Assembly: GCA_002286715.1 (NCBI GenBank)
Contig: NSJX01000014.1
Location: forward strand, 259,086-323,085
Direction of reading: 5' to 3'
DNA: 64,000 nucleotides
Origin: Dentipellis sp. KUC8613
Lineage: Eukaryota > Basidiomycota > Agaricomycetes > Russulales > Hericiaceae
Shown here piece after piece: positions 12,046 to 24,363 of the stretch; position 1 is the stretch's first letter, and each line of letters starts with the position of its first letter. The translations under genes were made by a program, and so were the position numbers. Under the pieces are notes generated by a model. That model was not told where the DNA came from and searched no databases. It worked only from the letters and a program-made list of their open reading frames with translations.

Positions 12046-13033
12046 TCAGTAGTAGCCAGACGACGTGGGTGTTTCCCTTATCATGCACCACATTGGGAAC
12101 CCATATTGCTGCATCACGAAATTCTTGACACCTATGTATCGAAAGCCGAAACGTTGCAGGAAGTATAGCTAGACATACGACCGTTATAGACGGCCTCGAA
12201 CGGCGAGGTGAAGGGAATGGGCATACTGCATTGGAACTCGTCGTGTCTGTGGTCATTGCTAGGTTGTCTCGATCGGCCTGGTCAGGAAACATGTCAATAC
12301 CGTTATGCGACGAGCTCGCGTGGGAAGGACCTTTTCCGTGATCACTGCGACCAGCGCACTACCCAGTCCCTGACGTTGGCGCGACTGACGGACGGCGAGA
12401 AGTTTGAGGTGCCAAGCCTGTACGCGAACGCGACTGCCGGCGGCATATGCACTTCGGTATAGTTCGTGGTATTGGGGGCGGTACTGGCAAAGGATATCAG
12501 CTGGAATTAGCACAACAGACAAAATCCGACCAACGTGAAGATTTATCCAGTCTCGCATATCTTGAGATAACATAGCCGCATACTCGTTCGACTCTCTTTG
12601 AAGAGGAGACGGTCAGACAAACGTGTGGTATACACTCACCTCACACTTACACGATAGCAGACTCCACGCCAGGCCCAAACCAGAAAGCAAGGGCATCGAT
12701 TCTACCATTATGTCCTGCAGCCCATAGTTGACCTTCACGCAGAGTCTTGTCTATCAAGACTTTGCACCAGGCTCTCCTGTTATCTTTGGAACTGCCACTT
12801 ATGCATCGCATCGCAGTATCTACCAATCGCCAGCCATAGAGATCAATGCGCAGAACAAAGCAGGACTCGAGCATAGCACGTACCATGAGCGAACGTTTCT
12901 TCGAGCAAAGTAATCATATGCTGATGCTCTGCATCTGTATAGCCGGGGGATATAAGTTGAGCTGTCAATCCGATGATTGAGTGGACGCACCACTTGGCGC
13001 TGTTAATTGCCGAACTGTGAGACTGGAAGCCAT
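12046..13033 (-). CDS. GNAT-family N-acetyltransferase
   Basis: A minus-strand gene with about six exons, read from ATG 13033 (MASSLTVRQLTAPS) to TGA 12046-12048. Exon 1 joins through GTGCGT...CTATACAG to DAEHQHMITLLEETFAH, then to DTAMRCISGSSKDN and LREGQLWAAGHNGRIDALAF, the beta strands that precede motif A. Motif A is complete: WHLKLLAVRQSRQRQGLGSA, with the Q/RxxGxG/A acetyl-CoA pyrophosphate loop (RQRQGLGSAL). Motif B follows as TTDTTSSN and LYFLQRFGFRYIG, and the protein ends QYGFPMWCMIRE plus a short tail. One donor, GTCCTT at about 12338, is weak but restores the motif. These small fungal GNATs transfer an acetyl group from acetyl-CoA to an amine; the substrate cannot be inferred. Confidence 0.85.
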
Positions 13034-15119
13034 TGGGAGAGGGATCGCAGGAAGAACCAGGTCCGGTGTTCAAGTACTTGTACTCGGCAATGGAACTGGA
13101 GGGAAAGATGTCCGAGCATGGCGAATGAAGTACGTATGGTACTATCGATTAAGCCTCGGATGTCCGCGGACAACCGGATGTAAATAAAGACGCCTGAAAA
13201 ACCCGATCATGCTGCACACGAGTAACACCCACAAGTTTGTGAGACGCAGAGTCTGTAGCTATATACGTGACCTGGCGTTTAAAGCGGCGTGGTTAATGGG
13301 GTATTGCAGTCAAGGAGTCGATCGTTGTAAACACGTCTGGCCGATCAGTCACCAGAGAAACAGTTTGTCAATAATTCCGGGACCGGAGTCAGACCGGCGG
13401 GAAGTATTAATTTGGAAATGACGCACAGCAGCTCCTTACAGGTTCAACAGAGCACCCGCGGCTAGCAGACAACGCCCCACCGGCACGTTCTGGCAGTGCA
13501 AGCGTCAGGAGGTGGGCCGAGTAGTTCACCCAAAAACACATAGGGGCTGAGGAACGGCCTGCAGGACCTAACCAACGCGAGTTCAATGTGTAATTCGTTC
13601 GCTTTTGGACCCTACATCGCACGAGGATACTTCGTTCTTCTGGTCTTGACATAATCGAGAAAATGTATCAGAACGGGTCAGGCCCAGCTGAAAGCTGACA
13701 TAAAACCTCACTATATGAAGTCAAATCGGCTCCTCGTTCCTCAGACAGCTGACCACAGCACGCCTTTTGATATACTCAGCGTCCTGGATTCTCCAAGGAC
13801 AGGTACGTGAGAGCCGCTTGGCTAGCCGCCGAGGAAGACGGTCCGAAATGGACGGTGGTAAAAGTTGCACCAAGCCGGCCAGATAAGAGCGGATCAGATC
13901 ATTTCAATGGATCAGAATCCTTCTTCCTGTAGTCCTCGGAGGTCCGAGTCAGAATTACCTATGAATTCCTTTCTGAGCTACCAAAGCGTCAGTATGTTAT
14001 CATTTCTGATGGCTAAGGGGACGCTTACGCTCGAAAACCGTCGATCCAGGGTTAATTTCCTTCCGTACGAAATACATTGAATATACAACCCTGTACCTGC
14101 CCGCATGCCGCAGCCGAGATGTGCATCGAGTTTTCTCACCTCCTGTCTTCAGCGCGTCAAAAGCTAGAACCATGTCAGTTGAACGCAGCTCTCAAATTCG
14201 TGCATTCGGAACCCATATGCTCGTCTCGACTAACGATGCGATCCGCTTGCAATCTGAGTAATTTCTGACTGTCGTCAGCGCCCAAGAACAGACATGACAC
14301 GACGGAAAGAAAAAAACGGAACAACAGGACATGCATTCTCGACTCACGCGAATCGGTCCCTTTCACGTACAAGGTGGGGCATGTCGAACACATGCGTCTG
14401 CCTTCTCGGGTGGCATTGCTAGCGGCATCGTTTCGCAGATGACGTGGCTGTGGATGCTCGAAAGGACGGACGAAAAAAGTGGAGAAAAATAGGTGGATTT
14501 CCTTCAGAATAGTGTTGAATGACAACACAGATAGAATGAAGTGTATGGCAGATGCTTGTGGTTTATACCTGGGAGAAAAGCCGGAAAGAACGAAGTTCGG
14601 GCCATCTCCGGCCTCTGCCGGACTCACAACGTTCGGCCGGATGTTGCCGACTTGGACCCCCAGATGCCGGCGCTTACGAGTCCTGTAGCCATGAATTACA
14701 CCCGCAACCACCTTCTCAACCCCACAAGGCGGCCGGGTTTCAAATCAACTCAACGTACTTGTGTGTCTGCTATAGTTTCTTTCAAGTCATGGTACCGGCG
14801 GCGGCGGTCCGCCGCAGCTCACGGATTGCCCACGGAACTGGTTCTATCGTCCTTCGTGAGGAGTCTGCATATGCAGACCTCTCCAGGAGAGGGCTATTAT
14901 CGGTAAGAGAGAGCATGGACGCATCATACGTCAGTCATGAGTGGGCAGTCATGCAGTTGATGCGCTCAAGCGGTCCGCGGTTTCGCGGCTCCCGTGACCT
15001 CGCGATTTTCTGTGTCGAACTCATGACACCGACATCTTCGAACGCTCCACCTATCACTGAGCACGTTTAAAGGGGGGGGGGGGGGGGAGCATGCTGAGCA
15101 TGCCTGACCTACTCACAAC
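13034..15119. other. Intergenic between divergent GNAT and GH28 genes
   Basis: A 2.1-kb spacer. The largest ORF is a 178-codon minus-strand frame (14175-14711), with no domain and overlapping frames opposite. It is not called. A 16-base G run lies at 15072-15087, just before the GH28 start. Confidence 0.4.
15072..15087 (+). repeat. Homopolymer of 16 G
   Basis: Uninterrupted run of 16 G on the plus strand, preceded by TTTAAA and ending 32 nt before the GH28 start codon. Such runs are unstable in replication and hard to sequence, so the length is only as good as the assembly. Confidence 0.9.
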
Positions 15120-17271
15120 ATGCGGATTTTAACCAGCAACCCCTCTCTTGTGGCTGCTGTCTGCACCTTGGCAATCTGGACAGGTCAAGCCTTAGCGGTT
15201 GCACGCACATTCTCACGAGTGTGCGACATCAAGCCCTTGGGCCCTGGAAAGGATGATACGGAACAAGTGAGGATGATCTTCTTTGCTCTCGAACTCTTCC
15301 GACAGATATGTTCCTTCTAGGTAAAGGATGCCATCGCCTCTTGCGGACACTCAGGAAGGATCATATTCGGGGCTGGAGAATTTAATATAACCAGGTTTGT
15401 AGATTAAATATGGATCACTTGGTGCCTTTACTGAGAAGCGTAGCAAAATGACTTGGGATCTAGTGGATAGTCAAGTTGATCTGCACGGATACCTAAGCGT
15501 AAGCATGTCTCGAAATCAGTTATATTTCATCTCATTTGATTCTCCTCTTTGGCATAGTTCCAGCCAGACATCAAATATTGGTTAAATGCCAATAATACCT
15601 ATCGAGTGATCTTCATACAGGTTGTCGCATTCTCTCAACGTCATGTCGCTCGTATTCACATCTTTGATCAGAGCCAAGCATCGTGGTTTGTGATTACAGG
15701 GCGCGACTTTCTAATTGACGCCCATAACGAAGGCGGAATAAACGGAAATGGCCAGGTATGTAGTCAACATCTAGGGAAGCACGTCTTGATCTTACAAACT
15801 ATCCATTCCTAGCCTTGGTGGACATATTTCGCGAATCGAACCCGTGAGGATGGCGACGGCCGTCCTGTCTCTTTGACGCTGTCCAACGTCACGCGAGGCC
15901 AGATATCAAACTTCAAGATTGTCGCCCAGCCCTTCTGGTGCAATGCGGTTGCAGATTCCCGGGACGTCGTCTATGATGGCATGAACTGCAATGCTACGAA
16001 TACCGATCCTGATTGGTCGGGAACCAAGTAAACAAAGTCTGGTGTACTTCAGCAACGGAGCTGACGATTGCGGCAGTATCGTGCCGAATACTGATGGTAT
16101 CGATACGTACCGAAGCGACTCCATTACCATGAGGAACTGGGACGTAAGTTTTCGTCAATGTTTTGCTATTGCTTCTTACTGACTTCCCGTGGCATGTCTA
16201 GATCACTTGTGGTGACGATTGCTTGGCAATCAAAGGGGTAGGCGTCAAAAATGTGCAACGTTTCCTACTGACTATTCTACTCAGAATTCTACCAATGTTA
16301 TCGCAAGCGATATCACATGTCGGGGAGGTAACGGAATCGCGTTTGGATCGTTGGGTCAGTATGTGAACTTGGTAAGGAGCACCTACCCTCTTGCCGCAGG
16401 CGCTTACTGTCTCCAACGATCAAGTCAGATATAGTCGAAAATGTCACAATGGAAGATCTCAAGGTACTCGCATCGCTGGGTGCCCATTCCGCTACTCTTT
16501 TTGGCCTGCTCCATTGACACGTTGTAATTCCAGGTGATGCGCATTGATTCCGCCATACAGCCCAATATGGGCGCTGGTGTGCGTCCCGTTCTTCGATACC
16601 CCTTCTTGTCACTGACCATCTTTTCAACTAGGTTTATTTCAAGTCCTGGGATGGTAGCGTTTCAGGTACTCCGCCGACCGGTGGCGGCGGTGGAGGAGGT
16701 AAGTCGAAGCTGTTGGTGATCTGCAGTGCCGCTCATTCAGGCGCGCGCCCTGTCAAGGCTATGTTAAGCATGTGCTACTGCGCAACGTACACCTGCAGCA
16801 GGTCGATCTTCCTACTCAGATATATCAGACCAACGGCGGCCACTCGTAAGTACCTCTGCTTCTACGAGCATATCCGGCGGACCAATGTCGGCGCTCATGG
16901 CCTGCCTTGTGCAGCGGCGATGCTCCTTCGCAGCTGCAATTCAGTAACATAACATGGGAAAACTGGTCCGGCACAGCTACCGGCGCTAGACGTGCGTATC
17001 TGGTCGAGCCACTATTCGGGCGCCCGCTGACGTCTCAGGCTAACTCGTGTCCTAGTCGTAAACTTGGCTTGCAGCCCCGGAGCCCCTTGTTCCAATATGG
17101 TTTTCACTGGGTTCAACGTTACACCGCCAGCCAATGAGACTGCCGTATACAACTGCAGTAACGTCATCAGCGAGGAGGGACTGCCTGGTACGTAGTGCCT
17201 TGTTGTCTACATACGGCGGTCAAACTCACACGTTTCCTCCAGGTTGTGCCAACCTGGCCAATACCAACTGA
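15120..17271 (+). CDS. Secreted GH28 enzyme, exo-polygalacturonase type
   Basis: A many-exon plus-strand gene from MRILTSNPSLVAAVCTL (signal peptide of about 25 residues ending near GQALA) to TGA 17269-17271 (ending ANLANTN). Pectinase landmarks appear in order. After TLSNVTRGQISNFKIVAQPFWCN comes IVPNTDGIDTYRSDSIT with the catalytic NTD, then ITCGDDCLAIKG with the double Asp, then CRGGNGIAFGSLGQY, where endo-enzymes have G-H-G. Next is AGVYFKSWDGSVSG, where endo-enzymes have R-I-K, and a GGGGGG linker. An apparent TAA at about 16029 lies inside a 50-nt intron starting GTAAAC; splicing restores SGTN-IVPNTDG. The exo-like active site suggests removal of terminal galacturonate or a rhamnogalacturonan-type substrate outside the cell, in plant wall degradation. 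Confidence 0.9.
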
Positions 17272-18929
17272 CATGTTCCGCTTCTTTCTGTTCCTTGCTC
17301 GCGGTAGTCGTATGTCGCCGGTCGTAGCCTGTATGATAGTGGAACGTGGAACTACGCCACATGTCTTCTTCCGCATGTTTTCATCTGATTGAGGACAATG
17401 ACCTTATTGCAGCTTTCTGGGTTTCGCTTCTATCGGCTATTTCCGATAGACGTTTCTCTGGCAGTCAAGTATCCCAGCCACGCACGGTTCTCAAACCCCG
17501 CCATTGAACTCCAGGAAGAACAGAGTTTTGGACCTCATACATTGGGAAGCGAAGATCCTGCCGTTATCGCCTCCAACTGAAAGCGCGCAGCAGCAGCCAA
17601 CTCCGATGCTGCTTGCGGCATCGACAGCCGTAACAGAACACTCTGCAATATCGTTTGCGCCCCCCGCGCTTTCCTTGGAGAGCGCGGGCGCCCGCCCAAA
17701 GAACTGCCGCGGTCGCTACCTGATATTACTGTCTTCTGAAACCCAAAACTATCACCTCGGACGTTACAGTCTGTCGCGCCCGGCCCCTGCACCTTCGAAG
17801 TACAGCCACCGTGCGCCTGTCTCCTTGGCGCACAGTTACCTTAAGCTGGTTCATTGCGCCTGCCTCGACGCCCGGTGCCGTATCCGAACCGTCTTCCCGT
17901 GGGCCGCGGCACGCAGGCGCGTATGGCCGCACTATCCACACGAGGCTGCATGCACGTCGGAGTTCCTGGTGCAGTCGCCGAGCGGCGGCTGAGCTTAGAG
18001 TTGAGGGCTGCGGGACGGGCGTGCCGTACGTACGCGTTTGACTTCTTCGCAGCAATCCGCTGCTCCAACTCGGCCCGCGGGGACGAGCTTCTGCACGGTA
18101 AATGTCAGCGTTTAGGTTCCGCAGGTACCGGTGCACACGATGCGAAACAACATGCAACACACACCGATCGAGAGGTTCATTACAAGAGAACTTGTTCATT
18201 CGCAGCTGTCGCTGGCTTTTTTTGGACCCAAAGGATGGCCTCTTTGGTGTCAGGGTATGTGCCCCGTGCCCCCACCTCATCTTGCGTGTGCAGTTCCATG
18301 GAAAGCTTATTTCGGTCCGTTAACACCTTGCGCCCATTCAGGCCGTATTAGTGAAGCGCGCTCGGCGGCAGTAGTTGACGGTTCACACACGCAAGCTGCC
18401 AAGCAGACGCCTGTAGGTGCAGCTGTCTTGCTTGATACAGCGACGGCTGTCTTCTATTCGGACGTGCAATCGCCATAGCAGTCACAACGAATGCAACGGG
18501 GACTTGTCAAAGAGTCTCGCGACAGTCAGGCCCACACCCGGGTCGTCACGACGAACGGCTAATGCAATCAAAACTACAGCAATATTGACGACAAAGCGAC
18601 GTCAATTATCCAGACCAGATCCATCAAGGACCTCCCAACAGAGCGTACATCCAGGTTACACATGATCTACTTATGCGCCCCATCTATCCACGACTCCGCC
18701 GGCTCGAGCGAAATCAACGATGACAATGCCGAAACTGCGACTGCATTTCCGAAGCGGGGCATAGGATGTAAGAGGACATAAATAAAGCACAGGATATCCA
18801 GAAGATCCGTCCATGCGAATGACAAATGAGCGACGACGATAACGAGACTAAGCTTACAGCGAACAGCGAACGAAGACCAGCACCATCCATCCAGTAATGA
18901 CCGAGGAACCAAGCCAGCGCCACCAGGGT
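17272..18929. other. Intergenic, 1.7 kb, no supported gene
   Basis: Between the convergent GH28 and NoxA genes. Several ORFs of 150-180 codons overlap on both strands at about 17500-18480. They are Arg/Pro/Ala-rich, as expected from GC-rich non-coding DNA, and none shows a domain or plausible spliced continuation. Confidence 0.4.
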
Positions 18930-21173
18930 TTAGAAGTTCTCTGGGAAATGAAATGCGACGCGGTTAGCACGGATGTACATGAAGACAGAGCATAGCACGG
19001 AACATACCCTTTCCGAAGAAGAACCGCGTTCCCTTCGGTGTGGAGTACTTGTTGCTCATCTGGTGCAGCTGGCGGGAAAGCACAGAGGGACCGCAGAAGA
19101 ACTGTGGTGCGGCCGGAGCCCGTCAGTCCTGTTTTTTGCCTGGACGCAGCAGAGAAGAAACTCACCACACCGACATCGGTCTCCGGGTGCTTCTCTGTAA
19201 TGGAGCCGAAGACGCGGTCCCAGTTGGGACGACCGAAGTGAGTCGGGGCGCGGAGCGACGTGATGGCGTCCTTCTCAGCACCGACATCTTGCACCTGTGA
19301 CACGCAATCACGGTGGTCGGTCAGCAATGCTTACAGACCAGACGACGAAGCTTTGATACGTACAATGATGTTGTTCATATCGTCCTCCTTGATCTTGGCA
19401 GTAAGGTAGATGTTGATCTCAATCCTGTTCGACGTGTCCTGCTCCTCAATGGCGTGCAGGAGCGAGTGGAACCATTCGGCACTGCCGAAGTCACGGATGA
19501 CCCAGGTGAAGTAGACCTTCGACAGGCGCGTGGGCTTCGAGTTGTTGAAGTTATTCATGCGGTACCAGATCGACTTCAGAATTCTAGGAGACAACGTGTC
19601 AGACGATTCGATGCAAGGTAGACGTCAGAAACTTACGAAGCGAAGGGAGTGACACCGATACCGGCACCAACGAGGAGCACGGTCTCGTAGTTCAAGAAAT
19701 CCTCAGAAGCACTACCGAAGGGACCGTCGACCATGACACGAGGAAGGACGCGGTTGACGGGCGGGTTCGTGTTCGTGCCGACGACCTTGCCACCGGCATC
19801 GCTGATGGCCTTGCCGCCCTTGGATTCGAAGTCACAGCCAACCGCCTTGGCAAGGGCCTCAGTGAAGTCACCAACAACACGGATGTGGACGGAAATGTAG
19901 TCCTCCTCGGGGGCGCTGAAAAAAATAGTCGGGTAAGTCAACGTGATTCGGCTGCAACCAGAGATTGGACTGACCTGGTGAGGGTGAAGGGGTGCCACTG
20001 GAAGTAGGAAATTTCAGGGCAGCACAGGAAGATGTATTGACCAGCACGGGTCTTAGTCTTGTCCTTCTTGATCTGGATCTCCATGACCTTCGAGGGGTGC
20101 TGGATGACCTTGGAGATGTAGGTGCGGTGACGCGAGCGGACTTCACGAAGGATACGCTCGGAGATCCAGATCACACCACCGACCAACCAGTAGCGCTGAA
20201 ACACAAGATATCAATACCAGGGTTGTTCAAGAGAGAAAGGCCAACATACCCAGAAGACACCAATCGTATTCCAGGAGCAGTAAGGGGGCCTGTCGGGCTG
20301 AATCATGCAAAACATGCCGTGCAGCTGCCAGCCGATGAAGAACACGATGAACAGGTGGTGGGTGTACCAGAACGCCTCGAACCTGGCGCGGCGGCGTTTC
20401 TCCATCGCATACCAGACCATGATACCGAGCGCGGCGGTCATGATCCATCCAGTAGCACCAGGGCCAGTCGCGAAGTTGGCGATCAGGAAGGCAACGAAAC
20501 GCTGACTGCCGGTCTTCGCATCAGGGTCGGCGATGGCGAGTTTCGCGAAGTTGAACATATGCGCGACGATGTGCACGACACTCCCGATGACGATAGACCA
20601 AGCCGTCGCCTTGTGGAAGGTGATGTTCTTGTCGAAGGGAATGATCTGGTTGAGCGGGGTGCGACGGAGGATGGAAATGAAGTTCCGGCAGACGGGCAAG
20701 AGGATGAAAATGACATCGACGTGCAGAACCAGGGCCGCAGTACGAGCAATGGCTGCAATTTCGCGTCAGGGAGGAGTACCCAGTGATATAAGGGTAGACA
20801 ACTCACTGAATGTGATGCCAAAGGTCTTACGCGCACCAGTAAGGTTGTCCTTAAACTGGTAATTGAGGAAACCAAAGACGGCAACCAGGAGATGGAGGAG
20901 AATCCAGACGGCGAAGAAGAGCCTCCTGCCGCCCTCATTGATCATCCACAGATTCCATTTCTCGCTCAAAGTCTTGGGCTTGTAGACAACCGGGGCCCTC
21001 CTGCTGGCAGCAGTATCCGAACGCTGGAGGCCCTGAAGGCGTCGACGCTCAGTCTTGTTACGCTGGAGATGGCTGGGCTGGTTGCGGCCAGTGGCGTAGT
21101 TCGCGAGGTCGGGGTGCTCGTCGAACGCCGGAGGCTTGTCCGCAAAATCGAAACCGGAAGAACGACCGTCCAT
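18930..21173 (-). CDS. noxA: NADPH oxidase, NoxA/Nox1 type
   Basis: Minus strand, ATG 21173 ([15 protein letters not shown]) to TAA 18930-18932, about eight exons. After a 90-residue hydrophilic N-terminus come membrane helices starting [19 protein letters not shown]. The haem-ligand histidines sit in two helices: [19 protein letters not shown] and [21 protein letters not shown] binding is shown by WHPFTLT. NADPH binding is shown by [13 protein letters not shown] and [13 protein letters not shown]. The protein ends [12 protein letters not shown], the typical NoxA terminus. There is no N-terminal EF-hand (so not NoxC) and no long N-terminal extension (so not NoxB). NoxA moves electrons from NADPH across a membrane to oxygen, giving superoxide, and in fungi it serves fruiting and hyphal differentiation. 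A CT-rich block upstream marks its promoter. Confidence 0.95.
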
Positions 21174-21866
21174 TAGTGTAGGTGGTGTAGCTGGCTGGCA
21201 GATTCTCTAGGACGTCCTGCGCACTTGTGAACAGAGTAGGATAGTGCAAGGAAAGGGCCGGCCCTGGGGTAGAGATGGGAGATGAAAAGAGAAAGGAAAG
21301 GGAGGAAGGAGAAAGGAGGAAGGGGGAAAACAAGAATGAGCTGTGTCCTCTTGATTGATCGTCTAATTAGGCCTGTCGCGACCTCAAACCCCCGTGCGAC
21401 CTTCGCCCCGACCAAAGCCTCGCCCGTTGCTATGCCACCACTCTTCCTCATCGTTGCAACTCACAAAAATACCCCCTCTTCTCCTGCCCCGCCGTGCGCC
21501 GCTGCTGCCGCTCGCCGTGCATTCTGGGGAGCGGGGGCTCGAGCAGCACCAGTGCCCGACGCGTCGCAGCTGGCTGTGCTCACACAATATTCAGATCTAT
21601 GATGATCAAGATCCAGACGCTTTCCAGACTCAACGCCTGCCATGATGGCCTCATCACAGTTGGCAAAGGCAGAGACACATGAATTAACAGCGTGGAAGAC
21701 AGCAGCGTTGCGCAGGGCTCTCTTTGGTCAGCTCCGTGTCGTTTCCTAGGCATCGGCAGCTTCTCAATTCGTTGTTGCCGCCTCCCTTATCTCCGCATCA
21801 CGCCTGCGAGTAAGTAATCTCCATTATACCATTGGCAAAACATAAATTTAACTAGCGTATACATCG
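21174..21866. other. NoxA promoter region
   Basis: Spacer between NoxA and the 3' end of the next minus-strand gene. A strongly polarised stretch at about 21273-21330 (purine on plus, CT-rich on the coding strand of NoxA) begins about 100 nt upstream of its ATG and is the usual fungal CT block near transcription starts. No ORF here is convincing. Confidence 0.5.
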
Positions 21867-24363
21867 TCACAGATGCCGCGTAAACTTGAAATTACCGTGG
21901 ATCTCAAAATCATCTTTTCCCGTCGTGAACGCCTTTGGCGGGTCTCTGCGCCACAGGTCCCTGTATGCCTCAACGATGTCTTTGTTGGCCGCTGGAAGGA
22001 ATACCCTGTCAGGGTGCTCCGCTATGTCTTCCAGGGACCATTCAGCCAAGGCCGAGGCGTCTTCGTCTGACGGATCCTTGACGCAGGATTGTGGCTGCTT
22101 TTCAGTAACCTCCTGGGTTGAAGGGCCCTTTTTTCCCAACAACTCGTCCAGAGACCACTGGCGCACTTGAGCTGCGTCATGACCTGAAAACAGTTTCGAG
22201 GCATCTCTTCCTAAAGGACCCCTATCCGCCTCCTGAGCCTCTTCAGAAAGCGTTGAGTTGACATGCTTGTCGTCCTGCTCTTTCGTGGACTCGGCGGCCG
22301 GCTCCCGAACTTCGAGCTCGCCCGCAGCCACATATACCTCGCTGATTCGAGATACAATCTCCCGAACATCTTCGACCTCATACACCGTCTTCAAGACACC
22401 CAGCAACTTATCCTCGAACTCCTCAACCCCACCTTCGCCGTCATCGACAACTATAACCTGTCCACAATAATCAATGGACTCGTCTTCGGACAGCATCACT
22501 CGTCTCTCCTCAAATATACTCCGTTCCAATACCTTGCAATCCGCCTTTTCCCAAGGGATACGAGCGAGGCCTCTTCGTGTGTCTGAGCGCCGTGTGTACG
22601 ACAGCGGCATTTCCTGATTTCCGCAGTCATGTTCTGAATCTTGCGCTAGTGCCAGGAGATCTGGGTGCTTCCAGCACTCTCTGACGAAGTTGACATTTAT
22701 CGAATCCTCTGAGCCAACGCTGGCGCGCATTATCGGGTTAATTTTCGTTTCCTCCCACAACCGGAGGCCTTGCCCTAGATTGGTCTTCGTCACGCTATAT
22801 CGCGGCCCTTGCATCTGAATCGCGCGGGGAATCATTCCGGCGAGGGCGAGCAAGCGCATGCAGCGTGAGCCGTACGCTGCGGTAACTTCGACCAGAGGGG
22901 TGCCTGTCAATAGGAGAAATCGTGTAAACTCAATGACATCCTCAATCTGTTCCGCGCGGCTGAGATTAGCACAACATTCGACATCTAACATCAATGGCTC
23001 TCACTTACGGTGATGCACCTTCTGATGATACAAGAATAGCAAGGATGTATCGCCATTATGTGTCCCCAGGCATGGAACGGCAACGGCACTCCACTGAAGG
23101 ATTTATAGACCTTGCCACCCAGCATCACTACCCCAGGCGCATCACGGTCCTCTGGTGGCCGCATAACGTCGTCTACGGCAGCAAAGACCATCATTAGGGA
23201 CAACTCGCGAATACCTTCCCATAGGCAGTCGAGCGGCATCAGATCGAGGTTGTCGTCATATAACAGTGCCAGAACGGACTCGTAACTGTCTGCGAGCGGC
23301 ATCAGCCACGGCTTGATATAGATGACGCGCCGCACGTAGGCGAAGATGACGTCCCAGCGCTCGCCCCAGAATCGTGACCCCGGCATGGCGGCCCAGCGCG
23401 CCAGGTGCAGGCGGATGCGCTCCTGGACCTCCATGCGCTTCATCTGGAGACCAGCATCCAGCGCGGCGTCGGCATCCGTGTCAGGTACGCCTGCCAAGCT
23501 GCCCTTGCGGCTCTGATTAACTTGGCGGCCGGCGGCCTTCGATGTTCGGTTGCGATTTGAGGATTTAGGATTATCGCGCATAGCTTCTTGCTCTTGAATC
23601 CACTCATCAGCCGCTTCCAGCTCGTCCTGTATTTTGAGCTCTTGTGCGCGGGTCTCGGTGTCCCACAGCAGTGTCTCGATGTCGCCCCGCTCGCCCTTGA
23701 GGGTGTCCCAATAGTTCTTGTGGCCCCAGTCCTACGAAAGCCATTCAGTTCCTCCGTTTCGTGCTCAGACAGAGATCCAACTGACCATATCATCTCTTAT
23801 CAGACATATGGAACATCAGCGAACCGACAATGGAAGATAATTAGTTGTCATACGCACCCGAAGAAACGTTCGGAGAACTCCTTGCGTGCGTTGATGCATC
23901 TATATGCACACGGGACACGGCAACGTATTCAGTCACTGTACATTCTCAGTTGACCCCGACACTACCGGCAGCACTTACCGTGTATAGAGCTGATGCTTCG
24001 TCCGCAAGGCCTTGTTCCACTCTTTCAGCTGTTTCACACTGGTACATTCGCGTATCTTATTTGGGCTCTTGTAGATACTGTCCACTGAAAACGCGTCCAG
24101 CGCGGCGTGGTGCACCTTATAAGCTGCATGCAGCCTCTTGCGCTCCTGTTCACCACGCGGTTGTCAGCGACAAGCCTCCGTAGTGCCACTGCTCTGGAAC
24201 TCACCTCGACATGCGATGCGCACCACATCTCTCCCTCCTTACGCGCCGCGCCGCACGGCTTGCGCGACCGGCCGAGCGCCGCGCAGAGGTTGCCAGTGTC
24301 CTGTTTTTGCTCCGGTTTGCTGGCCTGCAGCTGGGTCTTTGGAGCTATGATTACCGAAGGCAT
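21867..24363 (-). CDS. Unrecognised protein with N-terminal Cys/His motif
   Basis: Minus-strand multi-exon gene from ATG 24363 (MPSVIIAPKTQLQASK) to the stop at 21867 (ending HGNFKFTRHL). The first exon holds CAALGRSRKPC...GEMWCASHVE, a C-x9-C-x11-C-x2-H pattern resembling small zinc-binding motifs, ending at a GTGAGT donor. Following exons give KRLHAAYKVHHAALDAFSVD, CINARKEFSERFFG and GHKNYWDTLKGERGDIETL with helical, coiled-coil-like character. Next is a well-folded middle (HLARWAAMPGSRFWGERWD, LLYDDNLDLMPLDCLWEGI). A ~375-residue C-terminal exon begins MMLDVECCANLSRAEQIED and ends in an acidic, Glu/Asp-rich region. I do not know the family or function. It looks like one gene because the frames join across short introns with canonical donors. 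Confidence 0.65.

Noticed and set aside
16020..16032. Apparent premature stop in the GH28 gene
   Set aside because: The TAA lies inside a 50-nt GT-AG intron; splicing restores SGTN-IVPNTDG in frame.
17504..18480. Several overlapping ORFs of 115-184 codons on both strands
   Set aside because: None has a domain, and their mutual overlap with similar lengths is typical of GC-rich non-coding DNA.
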